Assembly: GCF_040712075.1 (NCBI RefSeq)
Contig: NZ_JBFCVL010000006.1
Span: 310,001 to 374,000, forward strand
Origin: Fodinicurvata sp. EGI_FJ10296
GTDB taxonomy: Bacteria; Pseudomonadota; Alphaproteobacteria; DSM-16000; Inquilinaceae
Length of the DNA stretch: 64,000 nt
Direction of reading: 5' to 3'
Position numbers and translations under genes: made by a program. This document shows positions 17,017 through 23,495 of this stretch, piece by piece. The notes under the pieces are model-generated. The model searched no databases and was not told the origin of the DNA. It was given only the letters and a program-made list of their open reading frames with translations. How positions within the stretch are numbered: position 1 is the stretch's first letter; the number at the start of each line of letters is the position of its first letter.

Positions 17017-18705
17017 TCAGGTTTCCTGATAGAGCCAGTTCCGAATGATCGAAACGGCCTCTTCGGGGTGTTTTTCCACAATATCGCCGACCTTCTTCAG
17101 CGATGACGCCCTGACGCGGCCCGACACCTGATTGATGTCGATCATGGCGTCGAGGTCGTCGTTTTCCTCGTCGTCGCCGGATTCGCCGCCATGCAGATCG
17201 GCGGGCGTCAGCGCGCCCATGCCGCTCTGCGGTCCGGCCAGTGCCGTGCGCTGCATCGTGCCGTCGGGAAGAAACCCGTCGAAGGCATCGCCGGCGGCGG
17301 CTTCCTGCGTGCCTTCCAGCACCCGCATCAGCAGGGGACGCACGACCAGCAGAATGACCAGCACGGCGACGATACCCAGCACGGCGATCTCGGCAATGCG
17401 GAACCAGTCGTCGCGCGTCATGCCCATCAGCGTGCCGGTGTCGTCGGTGAACATCGCCTCCTCGGCAGAGACGAAGGGCATGTTCACAACCTCGACCGAG
17501 TCGCCGCGCTCGGCGTCATAACCGACGGCCGACCGAACCAGTGCCTGTATCTGCTCCAGTTCCGCGTCGCCCCGCGCCACGTATTCGCGGGTACCGTCGG
17601 CGCCGGTTTCATAGGTGCCGTCGACCAGCACCGCGACCGACAGCCGGTCGACCGTTCCGGTATCGCGCACGGTGTTCTGCACGATGCGGTTGATCTCGTA
17701 GTTGATCGTCTCGTCGCTCCGCGACTCGGTATCGGTCGAGGAACCACCGGCATCCAGGCCGGGCACGTCGGCTTCGGGCAGGTTTTCGGCGATGGTAACG
17801 GGATCGACGCCGTCATCCGCGCTCGACTCGCGCTCTTCTTCGGTGAACTGCTGCGACCGCGCGACCTGGCTGTCGGGATCGAACCGTTCCTCGGTGGTGT
17901 TGACACGGTCGAAATCCATCTCGGCGGAAACGCGTGCCCGAACCCGGCCATAGCCCAGCGTTCGCGACAGCAGTTCTTCCAGCTCGGTCGTCAGCTGGCG
18001 TTCCAGCGTCTGGCGGATTTGCGCGGTCGTTTCCAGACGCAGTTCTTCCGGCGATCCGCCGGGCCCGCGGGCGAGCAGGGTGCCGCGCTCATCGACGACC
18101 GAAATGTTCGACGGTTCCAGTCCAGGAACCCCGGCGCCGACCATATGCTGAATGGCCGAAACCTGCTGATCGCTGGGCCGTCCGCCGGAAAGTCGCAGAA
18201 AGACGCTGGCGCTGGGGTCCTGGCGATCGCGGGAGAACAGCTCGCGCTCAGGCAGCACCAGATGGACGCGCGCCTGACTGATTCCGGACATCGACGCAAT
18301 GGTGCGGGCGAGTTCCCCTTCCATCGCGCGCAGGCGGTTGATGTTCTGGACGAAATTGGTCGTGCCGAGACCGCTGCTTTCGTCGAAGATCTCGTAGCCG
18401 ATCGATCCGCCGCGCGGCAACCCGTCAGCGGCCATGGCCATGCGCATGGCGTCGATCCGGTCGCCGGGAACATAGATCGAGGAACCGCCGTTGCCGATCT
18501 CGAACGGGACGTCCTGCGCCGCCAGCCGCTCGGTGATCTGGCCGGCGTCCTGAGTATCGAGGTCGGAATAGAGCAGCGCCATGTCGTGGGTCGAAAAACG
18601 GGTCATCAGAAAGATGAAGAACCCGAAGACGATGATCGCCACGCCTGCGATCGCGGCGAGCCTCGCCGGTCCCAGGTTGCGCAATGTTGCCGTCAGCGCA
18701 TTCAC
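17017..18705 (-). CDS. fliF: Flagellar MS-ring protein FliF
   Basis: Forms the inner-membrane MS-ring on which the flagellum is built. The 562-residue product has an N-terminal membrane helix (IAGVAIIVFGFFIFLM), ring-building motifs RINRLRAMEGELARTI-like (here NRLRAMEGELARTIASM) and RVHLVLPERELF, and a second membrane helix near residue 445 (AVLGIVAVLVILLVV). The C-terminal tail that binds FliG is acidic, ending IIRNWLYQE. It is the first structural gene of the minus-strand operon. Confidence 0.97.
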   Translation of the reverse strand: MNALTATLRNLGPARLAAIAGVAIIVFGFFIFLMTRFSTHDMALLYSDLDTQDAGQITERLAAQDVPFEIGNGGSSIYVPGDRIDAMRMAMAADGLPRGGSIGYEIFDESSGLGTTNFVQNINRLRAMEGELARTIASMSGISQARVHLVLPERELFSRDRQDPSASVFLRLSGGRPSDQQVSAIQHMVGAGVPGLEPSNISVVDERGTLLARGPGGSPEELRLETTAQIRQTLERQLTTELEELLSRTLGYGRVRARVSAEMDFDRVNTTEERFDPDSQVARSQQFTEEERESSADDGVDPVTIAENLPEADVPGLDAGGSSTDTESRSDETINYEINRIVQNTVRDTGTVDRLSVAVLVDGTYETGADGTREYVARGDAELEQIQALVRSAVGYDAERGDSVEVVNMPFVSAEEAMFTDDTGTLMGMTRDDWFRIAEIAVLGIVAVLVILLVVRPLLMRVLEGTQEAAAGDAFDGFLPDGTMQRTALAGPQSGMGALTPADLHGGESGDDEENDDLDAMIDINQVSGRVRASSLKKVGDIVEKHPEEAVSIIRNWLYQET

Positions 18706-18768
18706 GATTTACCGTCCCCACGCGTTGATCCGATGCTGCGTGGCAACATGGCGCCCGCCGTATGAAAA

Positions 18769-18781
18769 GACTCTTAACGAT
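18769..18781 (+). promoter_or_regulatory. GANTC next to CtrA-like half-site upstream of fliF
   Basis: GACTC (a GANTC methylation site) is followed directly by TTAACGAT, one base away from the CtrA half-site TTAACCAT. The pair lies about 65 bases upstream of the fliF start. A similar pair is found upstream of the flagellin gene. Direct observation of the motif; function in CtrA/CcrM control is inferred. Confidence 0.45.
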
Positions 18782-18882
18782 GCGGCAAAAATTGCCCAGT
18801 AGGCCGCATTTTAGGAATTTTCCGGGGCGACTTCCCGGCTTCCGGGAAAGATGCCGGTGCCACCTGGCGCACGGAAGGGGTG

Positions 18883-19236
18883 TCAGTCCTCGCTGACGGG
18901 CGTCAGGACATCGTTGGGCATCAGGCCGTCCTCCAGGCCGAGTTCGTCTTCGGCCGGCGCGCGGTAATCCTGCAGCCGCGTCGCCCGCAAGCCGGGCACG
19001 CCGTGGCGATCGATCAGCCGCTGCCAGGAAAGAAATTCTTCCATCGACAGATTATAGCGCCGGCAGGCGTCCTCCAGGGTCAACAGACCCTGGCGGACGG
19101 CGGCAACGACCTTGGCCTTGCGACGGCTGACCCAGCGCTTGGTGTCGGGCGGAGGCAGGTCCTCCAGCGTAATCGGCTGTTCGATCGGGGCCTGATCCGG
19201 CGGCCGCCGCTCGCCTCGGGGCGATGACATTCTCAT
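18883..19236 (-). CDS. sciP: CtrA inhibitor SciP (DUF1153)
   Basis: A 117-residue protein whose core (residues about 30-100) carries the family pattern: LPPPDTKRWVSRRKAKVVAA, LLTLEDACRRYNLS and FLSWQRLIDRHG, then LRATRLQDYR. In Caulobacter SciP binds CtrA and blocks transcription from CtrA-dependent promoters, including flagellar ones. The start MRMSSPRG was chosen for AAGGA four bases upstream; an ATG two codons later also fits. A longer open frame upstream is not supported. It lies directly upstream of fliF in the same direction and divergent from the flagellin gene, behind a sigma-54-like promoter. Confidence 0.9.
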   Translation of the reverse strand: MRMSSPRGERRPPDQAPIEQPITLEDLPPPDTKRWVSRRKAKVVAAVRQGLLTLEDACRRYNLSMEEFLSWQRLIDRHGVPGLRATRLQDYRAPAEDELGLEDGLMPNDVLTPVSED

Positions 19237-19276
19237 GAAGTCCTTAAGCTCAGGGCCTTGTTCATCGTCGTTCGTT

Positions 19277-19292
19277 GGCAACAAGATTGCCC
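19277..19292 (-). promoter_or_regulatory. Sigma-54-type promoter for sciP
   Basis: On the minus strand GGGCAATCTTGTTGCC matches the sigma-54 consensus: GG, ten bases, then GC, with the CA after GG and TT before GC conserved. Transcription would begin near base 19266, leaving a leader of about 30 bases with a good ribosome site before sciP. FlbD, a sigma-54 activator, is encoded in the same cluster. Confidence 0.6.
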
Positions 19293-19447
19293 ATCGCATT
19301 TTAAAAATTCCTAAATGAACCGGATCGCGGGAGATCGCCACGCACTCCCGCTCCCTGATCGTTCCTGCCGCCGTTTCGCCCGCCGACAGCCGTCCACGAT
19401 TTCCCCTTCCGGATGCGACCCCACCCATCGCTACCAAAAGATGTTTT

Positions 19448-19461
19448 TTAACGATTGAGTC
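19448..19461 (+). promoter_or_regulatory. CtrA-like half-site with adjoining GANTC upstream of flagellin
   Basis: TTAACGAT followed one base later by GAGTC (GANTC), about 125 bases before the flagellin start. It mirrors the arrangement before fliF, where GANTC precedes the same octamer. No clear sigma-28 or sigma-54 promoter was found between this site and the gene. Confidence 0.42.
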
Positions 19462-19583
19462 ACAATTTTTCGGCCATCATCGACTTACGGTTGTCGAGAG
19501 GCCGGAAAAAACGCTCTTTCGGAAAAACAGCCGCTGATGCCGAAAACGGCAGCGATTTCTAACACCAGAACGGGAAGAATATC

Positions 19584-21053
19584 ATGAGCAACTCCATCCT
19601 TACCAATGTCGGCGCCCAGGCTGCTCTCCAGAACCTGCGCTCGGTCGGCAACAATCTCGGTCAGGTGCAGGAACGCATCTCCACCGGTCTCAAGGTCGGC
19701 AACGCCAAGGACAACGCTTCGGCCTATTCGGTCGCCCAGACCATGCGTGCCGACGTCGCCAGTTTCAAATCGATCGGCGAAGGGCTGTCCGTGTCGCAAA
19801 GCACGGTATCGGTTGCCCGGTCGTCGTCGGAACAGGTTTCGGATGTCGTCAAGGAGATCCGCACGCTGATCACCGATGCCGAGAACCCGGCGGTCAGCAA
19901 CGAAAAGGTTCAAGCCGATATTGATCAGCGCGTCAGCCAGATCGAAAGCATTGTCGGCGGCGCGCAGTTCAACGGCGTGAACCTGCTGAATGGCGGTGGT
20001 ACGGAACAGCTTCTGTCGTCCGTCGACCGGGCTGGCAACGACGTTTCCGCCAGCTACATCGACGCGACCCGCGCCGACCTTCGGACCAATGGCGGCCTTG
20101 GCATGCTGGACAATCTGCGTGTGGCCGACAGCCGTGGCGCCGAGCTCGTCGACCGCGCCCCGTCGAGCGAAGCGCAGGACGAGCGGGTTGTCTTCGATCT
20201 CGGCGGGCTCGACGGTTCCACAACGGGTGAAATCAATGCAGAAATCGATGGTACCACTGTCACATATACCGTCGCCGCCGGGGATACGGCCGATGATGTC
20301 CTACAAGGTATGGCATCTGCTATAGCCGGCGAGGTCGACACGGCGACGGTGCAGAGCGGCCGGATCATCGCCGAGCACTCTAGCGCCATCAACGTCTCGG
20401 AACTGACCACCCCGTCGGCCTTCACGGGCGCAACCAGCTTCGAGCACCAGAATCTGGCGCTGGGCGCGGACGAATCCGGCGCGCTGCTGAAAACGGGCGA
20501 ACAGCCGGAAGATGGCTCGGTCATTCGGTTTTCCGCCAACGGGGAAGATTACAAGATTACGGTGGACGGAGGCGGAACGAATTCGGATTTCCAACAGGAT
20601 TCCGGCGTGTTCGAAGCCGTTGCCGAGGATATGACTGGGATTGTCGATGCCATAAACACCGTCACCGGACTGTCGGGAACCGCGGCCGACGCCGACAATA
20701 GCGGCATGCTGCGAATCGTCGCCGACGCGGACACCAGCCTTGGTGGTGTCAATTTGACAAGCGGCACCGGCGAAGATTTCCAGACTCTGCTCGGCAAGGT
20801 CGAATCGGCTCTCCAGGTTTCGACGAATGCGGCGGCCGAGTTCGGCTCCGTCCAGCAGCGCCTCGACCTGCAGGAGGACTTCGTCAGCAACCTGACCGAC
20901 GCCCTTAATGAAGGTATCGGATCGCTGGTCGATGCCGATATGGCGGAAGAATCCGCCCGACTGCAGGCGCTGCAGGTTCAGCAGCAGTTGTCGTCTCAGG
21001 CGCTGTCGATTGCCAACAGCCAGCCGCAGAGCATTCTGTCCCTCTTCGGTTAA
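19584..21053 (+). CDS. fliC: Flagellin
   Basis: Filament subunit exported through the flagellum. The conserved D0/D1 N-terminus (NVGAQAALQNLRSVG, RISTGLKVGNAKDNAS) and C-terminus (ALQVQQQLSSQALSIANSQP and ILSLFG) are clear. The central part (about residues 165-400) is variable and Asp/Gly/Thr-rich. Length is 489 residues. GGGAAGAA lies just before the ATG. It is transcribed away from sciP and followed by a strong intrinsic terminator, so it is a single-gene unit. Confidence 0.97.
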   Translation: MSNSILTNVGAQAALQNLRSVGNNLGQVQERISTGLKVGNAKDNASAYSVAQTMRADVASFKSIGEGLSVSQSTVSVARSSSEQVSDVVKEIRTLITDAENPAVSNEKVQADIDQRVSQIESIVGGAQFNGVNLLNGGGTEQLLSSVDRAGNDVSASYIDATRADLRTNGGLGMLDNLRVADSRGAELVDRAPSSEAQDERVVFDLGGLDGSTTGEINAEIDGTTVTYTVAAGDTADDVLQGMASAIAGEVDTATVQSGRIIAEHSSAINVSELTTPSAFTGATSFEHQNLALGADESGALLKTGEQPEDGSVIRFSANGEDYKITVDGGGTNSDFQQDSGVFEAVAEDMTGIVDAINTVTGLSGTAADADNSGMLRIVADADTSLGGVNLTSGTGEDFQTLLGKVESALQVSTNAAAEFGSVQQRLDLQEDFVSNLTDALNEGIGSLVDADMAEESARLQALQVQQQLSSQALSIANSQPQSILSLFG

Positions 21054-21100
21054 GCGGCGCGGTCTCATCGATACCCGGCACGGCATTGCCGGCCGGTTCC

Positions 21101-21132
21101 GGGGCGCCTCGAAAGCGGGGCGCCCCTTTTTT
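21101..21132 (+). terminator. Intrinsic terminator after flagellin
   Basis: GGGGCGCC pairs with GGCGCCCC across a ten-base loop, followed at once by six Ts. It lies 48 bases after the flagellin stop. Confidence 0.95.
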
Positions 21133-21161
21133 GTAACCAGGGATATCGGGAAAGGGGAACC

Positions 21162-21653
21162 ATGATCGAGAATTCAGGCGGGCGGTATCTGCCAGTGTTG
21201 GGGGTTGTTCTTGTATTCGGGATCGCCGGTTCGGCCTTTGCCGATGTCGGCCGCGATACATTGCGCGAAACGGCCGATGCCGCCATCGACCTGATCGAGC
21301 GGGATGGCGTGGCGGCGTCCATGCCAACACTGGAAGAGCCGCCTTTTTTCGATCGTGGTTCCGGCCTTCACGTCTGGGCCATGGATGGCGATGCGATCGT
21401 GGTTCTGGATGCGTCGGAGCAGACATCGCCGGGCGACGATCTGTCGACCTTTTCGCTTGATGGCGACACGCCGGTTTCCGTTGAAATCCGCGAGGCCATT
21501 GCCGCCGGCGAGGTCATCGTCTGGCACGATCTGGTGCCTCATGCGGTAACCGGTGAACTGTCGACATCACAGGTCTGGTGCGTCGAAAGCACGGATGTCG
21601 ATGGGTATGAAGAGGTTGTGCTCTGTGCCATGGCCTGGTTCGACGAGGAGTAG
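21162..21653 (+). CDS. Secreted protein, possible single Cache-type sensor domain
   Basis: A 163-residue protein with a Sec signal peptide (VLGVVLVFGIAGSAFA, cleaved about residue 27). The mature part has an amphipathic helix with RETADAAIDLIERDG, then strands with GLHVWAMDGDAIVVLD and a SPGDDLSTF turn. That order resembles small extracellular Cache domains of chemoreceptors, but here there is no transmembrane or signalling domain. Two late cysteines (WCVES and VVLCA) may pair. It lies just after the flagellin terminator and may be a periplasmic binding protein. The Cache suggestion is tentative. Confidence 0.6.
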   Translation: MIENSGGRYLPVLGVVLVFGIAGSAFADVGRDTLRETADAAIDLIERDGVAASMPTLEEPPFFDRGSGLHVWAMDGDAIVVLDASEQTSPGDDLSTFSLDGDTPVSVEIREAIAAGEVIVWHDLVPHAVTGELSTSQVWCVESTDVDGYEEVVLCAMAWFDEE

Positions 21654-21701
21654 GGATTTCTGCCTTTTCCGATCTTAGCGGTGCCTGGCACCCATCGGGC
21701 T

Positions 21702-22560
21702 TCACACGTTCCACGAGAGCGTTGATAGTGTGGGCCCCGGCTCTGCAAAGCAGCATTTCATGCTGCATTGCGTCCGGGGCAGGGGAATTTTTGCGGCGTC
21801 GCCGCTCTATCACCTCCCCGGAGGTGCGAAGCGCCATCCGGCAACTGTGTTTATTGCCTCAGCTTCCGCCCTCTATTTCAACCCCGGAAGCACGAAGTGC
21901 TGTCCGGGGTCTACACGTTCCGCGAGAATGTTGATAGTGTGGGTCCCGGCTCTGCGAAGCGTCACTTTGTGCCGCATCGCGTCCGGGGCAGGGGAATTTT
22001 TGCGGCGTCACCGCTCGATCACATCCCCGGAGGTGCGAAGCACCGTCCGGCAACTGTGTTTATTGCCTCAGCTTCCGCCCCCTATCTCATCCCCGGAAGC
22101 ACGAAGTGCTGTCCGGGGTCCACACGTTCCGCGAGAATGTTGATAGTGTGGGTCCCGGCTCTGCGAAGCGTCACTTTGTGCCGCATCGCGTCCGGGGCAG
22201 GGAATTTTTGCGGCGTCGCCCCTGTATCCCGTCCCCGGAGGGGCGAAGCACCGTCCGGCAACTGTGTTTATTGCCTCAGCTTCCGCCCCCTATCTCATCC
22301 CCGGAGGTGCGAAGCACCGTCCGGCAACTGTGTTTATTGCCTCAGCTTCCGCCCCCTATCTCATCCCCGGAGGTGCGCAGCACCATCCGGGGTCCACACG
22401 TTTCGCGAGAACGTTGACAGTGTGGGCCCCGGCTCTGCGAAGCGTCACTTTGTGCCGCATCGCGTCCGGGGCAGGGGAATTTTTGCGGCGTAGCCCCTCT
22501 ATCACTTCCCCGGAGGTGCGCAGCACCATCCGGGATCCACTACTAACGCGAGAATTTACC
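21702..22560 (+). repeat. Tandem array of palindromic repeats (about 209-bp unit)
   Basis: Four copies of a unit begin at about 21702, 21911, 22120 and 22394 (spacings 209, 209 and 274), and a degenerate fifth start is at 22537. Each full unit contains a short lead ending GTTGATAGTGTGG, a large imperfect hairpin (CCCGG...CCGGG; 21735-21779, 21945-21987, 22154-22196, 22427-22471), and small hairpins with GAA or GCA loops (21816-21841, 21882-21909, 22025-22050, 22091-22118, 22233-22258, 22299-22324, 22365-22392, 22508-22534). Hairpin arms differ between copies in ways that keep pairing. The array runs into the GIY-YIG gene. No convincing protein is encoded in it although reading frames stay open. 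Confidence 0.93.
22249..22380 (+). repeat. 66-bp direct duplication inside the repeat array
   Basis: Two adjacent 66-base copies (22249-22314 and 22315-22380) that differ at a single position. This explains why the third-to-fourth unit spacing is longer than 209 bases. It looks like a recent slippage or unequal exchange event. Confidence 0.92.
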
Positions 22561-22881
22561 GTGCAGCCCTGCGTCTACATCATGACCAATCGTCGCTGCG
22601 GTACCCTTTATGTCGGATCGACCAGCGACATAGTCCGCCGGGTGTGGGAGCATCGGCATGCCGAGGTCGCGAGCTTCACGAAGCGGTACGGGATCCGGCT
22701 CCTCGTCTATCTGGAATACTACGAACTGTTGCTGGAAGCCCGCCGTCGCGAAGCACTGATCAAGCGATGGCAGCGGCCATGGAAGATCCGGCTTATCGAG
22801 TCGTTCAATCCGCAATGGTGCGACCTGTCGGCCGAACTCCCCGGCCCTCCACAGAAAACAATCCCATCATCAGGAATATAA
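22561..22881 (+). CDS. GIY-YIG nuclease family protein
   Basis: A 106-residue stand-alone GIY-YIG domain of the UPF0213/URI1 type. The VYI...LYVG core is visible (CVYIMTNRRCGTLYVGSTSD), followed by the catalytic-type arginine in VRRVWEHR and the later EARRREALIKRWQRPWK helix, ending with NPQWCDL. The domain cuts DNA phosphodiesters in characterised relatives. The start is a GTG, matching the usual N-terminus (xxxVYIM); the first ATG lies seven codons later. The GTG is 24 bases into the degenerate fifth copy of the repeat, so its leader is made of repeat sequence. A promoter-like element and terminator follow it. Confidence 0.88.
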   Translation: MQPCVYIMTNRRCGTLYVGSTSDIVRRVWEHRHAEVASFTKRYGIRLLVYLEYYELLLEARRREALIKRWQRPWKIRLIESFNPQWCDLSAELPGPPQKTIPSSGI

Positions 22882-22884
22882 TCC

Positions 22885-22914
22885 TTGACCCGAAGCGGCA
22901 ACTTTAAGTAGAAT
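22885..22914 (+). promoter_or_regulatory. Sigma-70-type promoter
   Basis: TTGACC and TAGAAT are separated by 18 bases, close to the consensus. Transcription would start near 22921. It begins four bases after the GIY-YIG stop and is followed within 60 bases by an intrinsic terminator. Confidence 0.55.
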
Positions 22915-22920
22915 AACCGC

Positions 22921-22980
22921 AGCAGGGCGATAGCTGTATCCGATCACAGCGCGCGAACCATCCGGTTCGCGCGCTTTTTT
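22921..22980 (+). ncRNA. Possible short terminated RNA or leader attenuator
   Basis: The stretch from the predicted start of the promoter at 22885-22914 to the end of the terminator T-run is about 60 bases. It would give either a very short RNA or the attenuated leader of the downstream phage-like genes. It does not match a family I know. This is an inference from promoter and terminator placement only. Confidence 0.3.
22948..22980 (+). terminator. Strong intrinsic terminator
   Basis: A 12-bp perfect stem (AGCGCGCGAACC with GGTTCGCGCGCT, four-base loop) followed by six Ts. It ends any transcript from the GIY-YIG gene or from the promoter at 22885. A second GC-rich hairpin without a T-run follows at 22995-23022. 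Confidence 0.93.
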
Positions 22981-23079
22981 GCGTTCAGCGTCTGGGCGCC
23001 GCCGGTGAACTCCGGTGGTGCCAGCGGTGCAGGCATATCGTCCTGGCTTTTGCTCACACATCAAAGGGAGAGCCAAACC

Positions 23080-23439
23080 ATGGCTTTGACCACCGAAGGT
23101 TACAACATCGCCGCCGCAGCCATTGCCGCCGCCATTGCCGAGGTGTCCCTGCACGGCGACACCCCCGGCGCCGAGGGCGCGGCCGAAATCGAAGGCGGCG
23201 ACTATCAACGCCTGCCGGTTTCGTGGTCGGACCCCTTGGCGGGGTCGGTCGGCGCGACCGAGGCAGCGGCCGGCACGCTGATCTTTGCCGTGCCCGCGAA
23301 TGCGACCGTCGCCCATATCGGCCTTTGGTCCGCGGACGGCGTCTTCCTGGGCGCCGCGCCGGTTCCCGAGCGCAGCTATACCGAGGCTGGCGAGTACCGC
23401 ATCAGCGCCCTGACCGCCCTGGTTCATGCGTGCCATTGA
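23080..23439 (+). CDS. Phage tail-like small protein
   Basis: A 119-residue protein starting MALTTEGYNIAAAAIAAAI after AAAGGGAG. The pattern 'LHGDTPG', 'GGDYQRLPVSW', 'FAVPANATVAHIGLWS' and 'FLGAAPV' is common in small virion/tail-associated proteins encoded near tail fibres of tailed phages. There is no signal peptide and no other structural phage gene nearby (no terminase, capsid or portal). It may be a domesticated or orphan phage gene. The function is unknown; the phage link is from recollection of the motif and is not certain. Confidence 0.6.
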   Translation: MALTTEGYNIAAAAIAAAIAEVSLHGDTPGAEGAAEIEGGDYQRLPVSWSDPLAGSVGATEAAAGTLIFAVPANATVAHIGLWSADGVFLGAAPVPERSYTEAGEYRISALTALVHACH

Positions 23440-23495
23440 GGCCGACATGAAAGTTTCGAAAACCCTTCACCGCTGATGAATGGGAGATGACGAGA

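Noticed and set aside
18784-18799. Sigma-54 promoter for fliF
   Set aside because: GGGCAATTTTTGCC has only eight or nine bases between GG and GC instead of ten. It is kept only as part of a shared motif.
21702-22560. CRISPR-like appearance of the repeat array
   Set aside because: Units are about 209 bases with internal hairpins, not 25-40-base repeats with unique spacers, and there are no cas genes.
22264-22560. N-terminal extension of the GIY-YIG protein through the repeats
   Set aside because: The frame stays open but is repeat-derived with low conservation value; the GTG at 22561 gives the normal family N-terminus.
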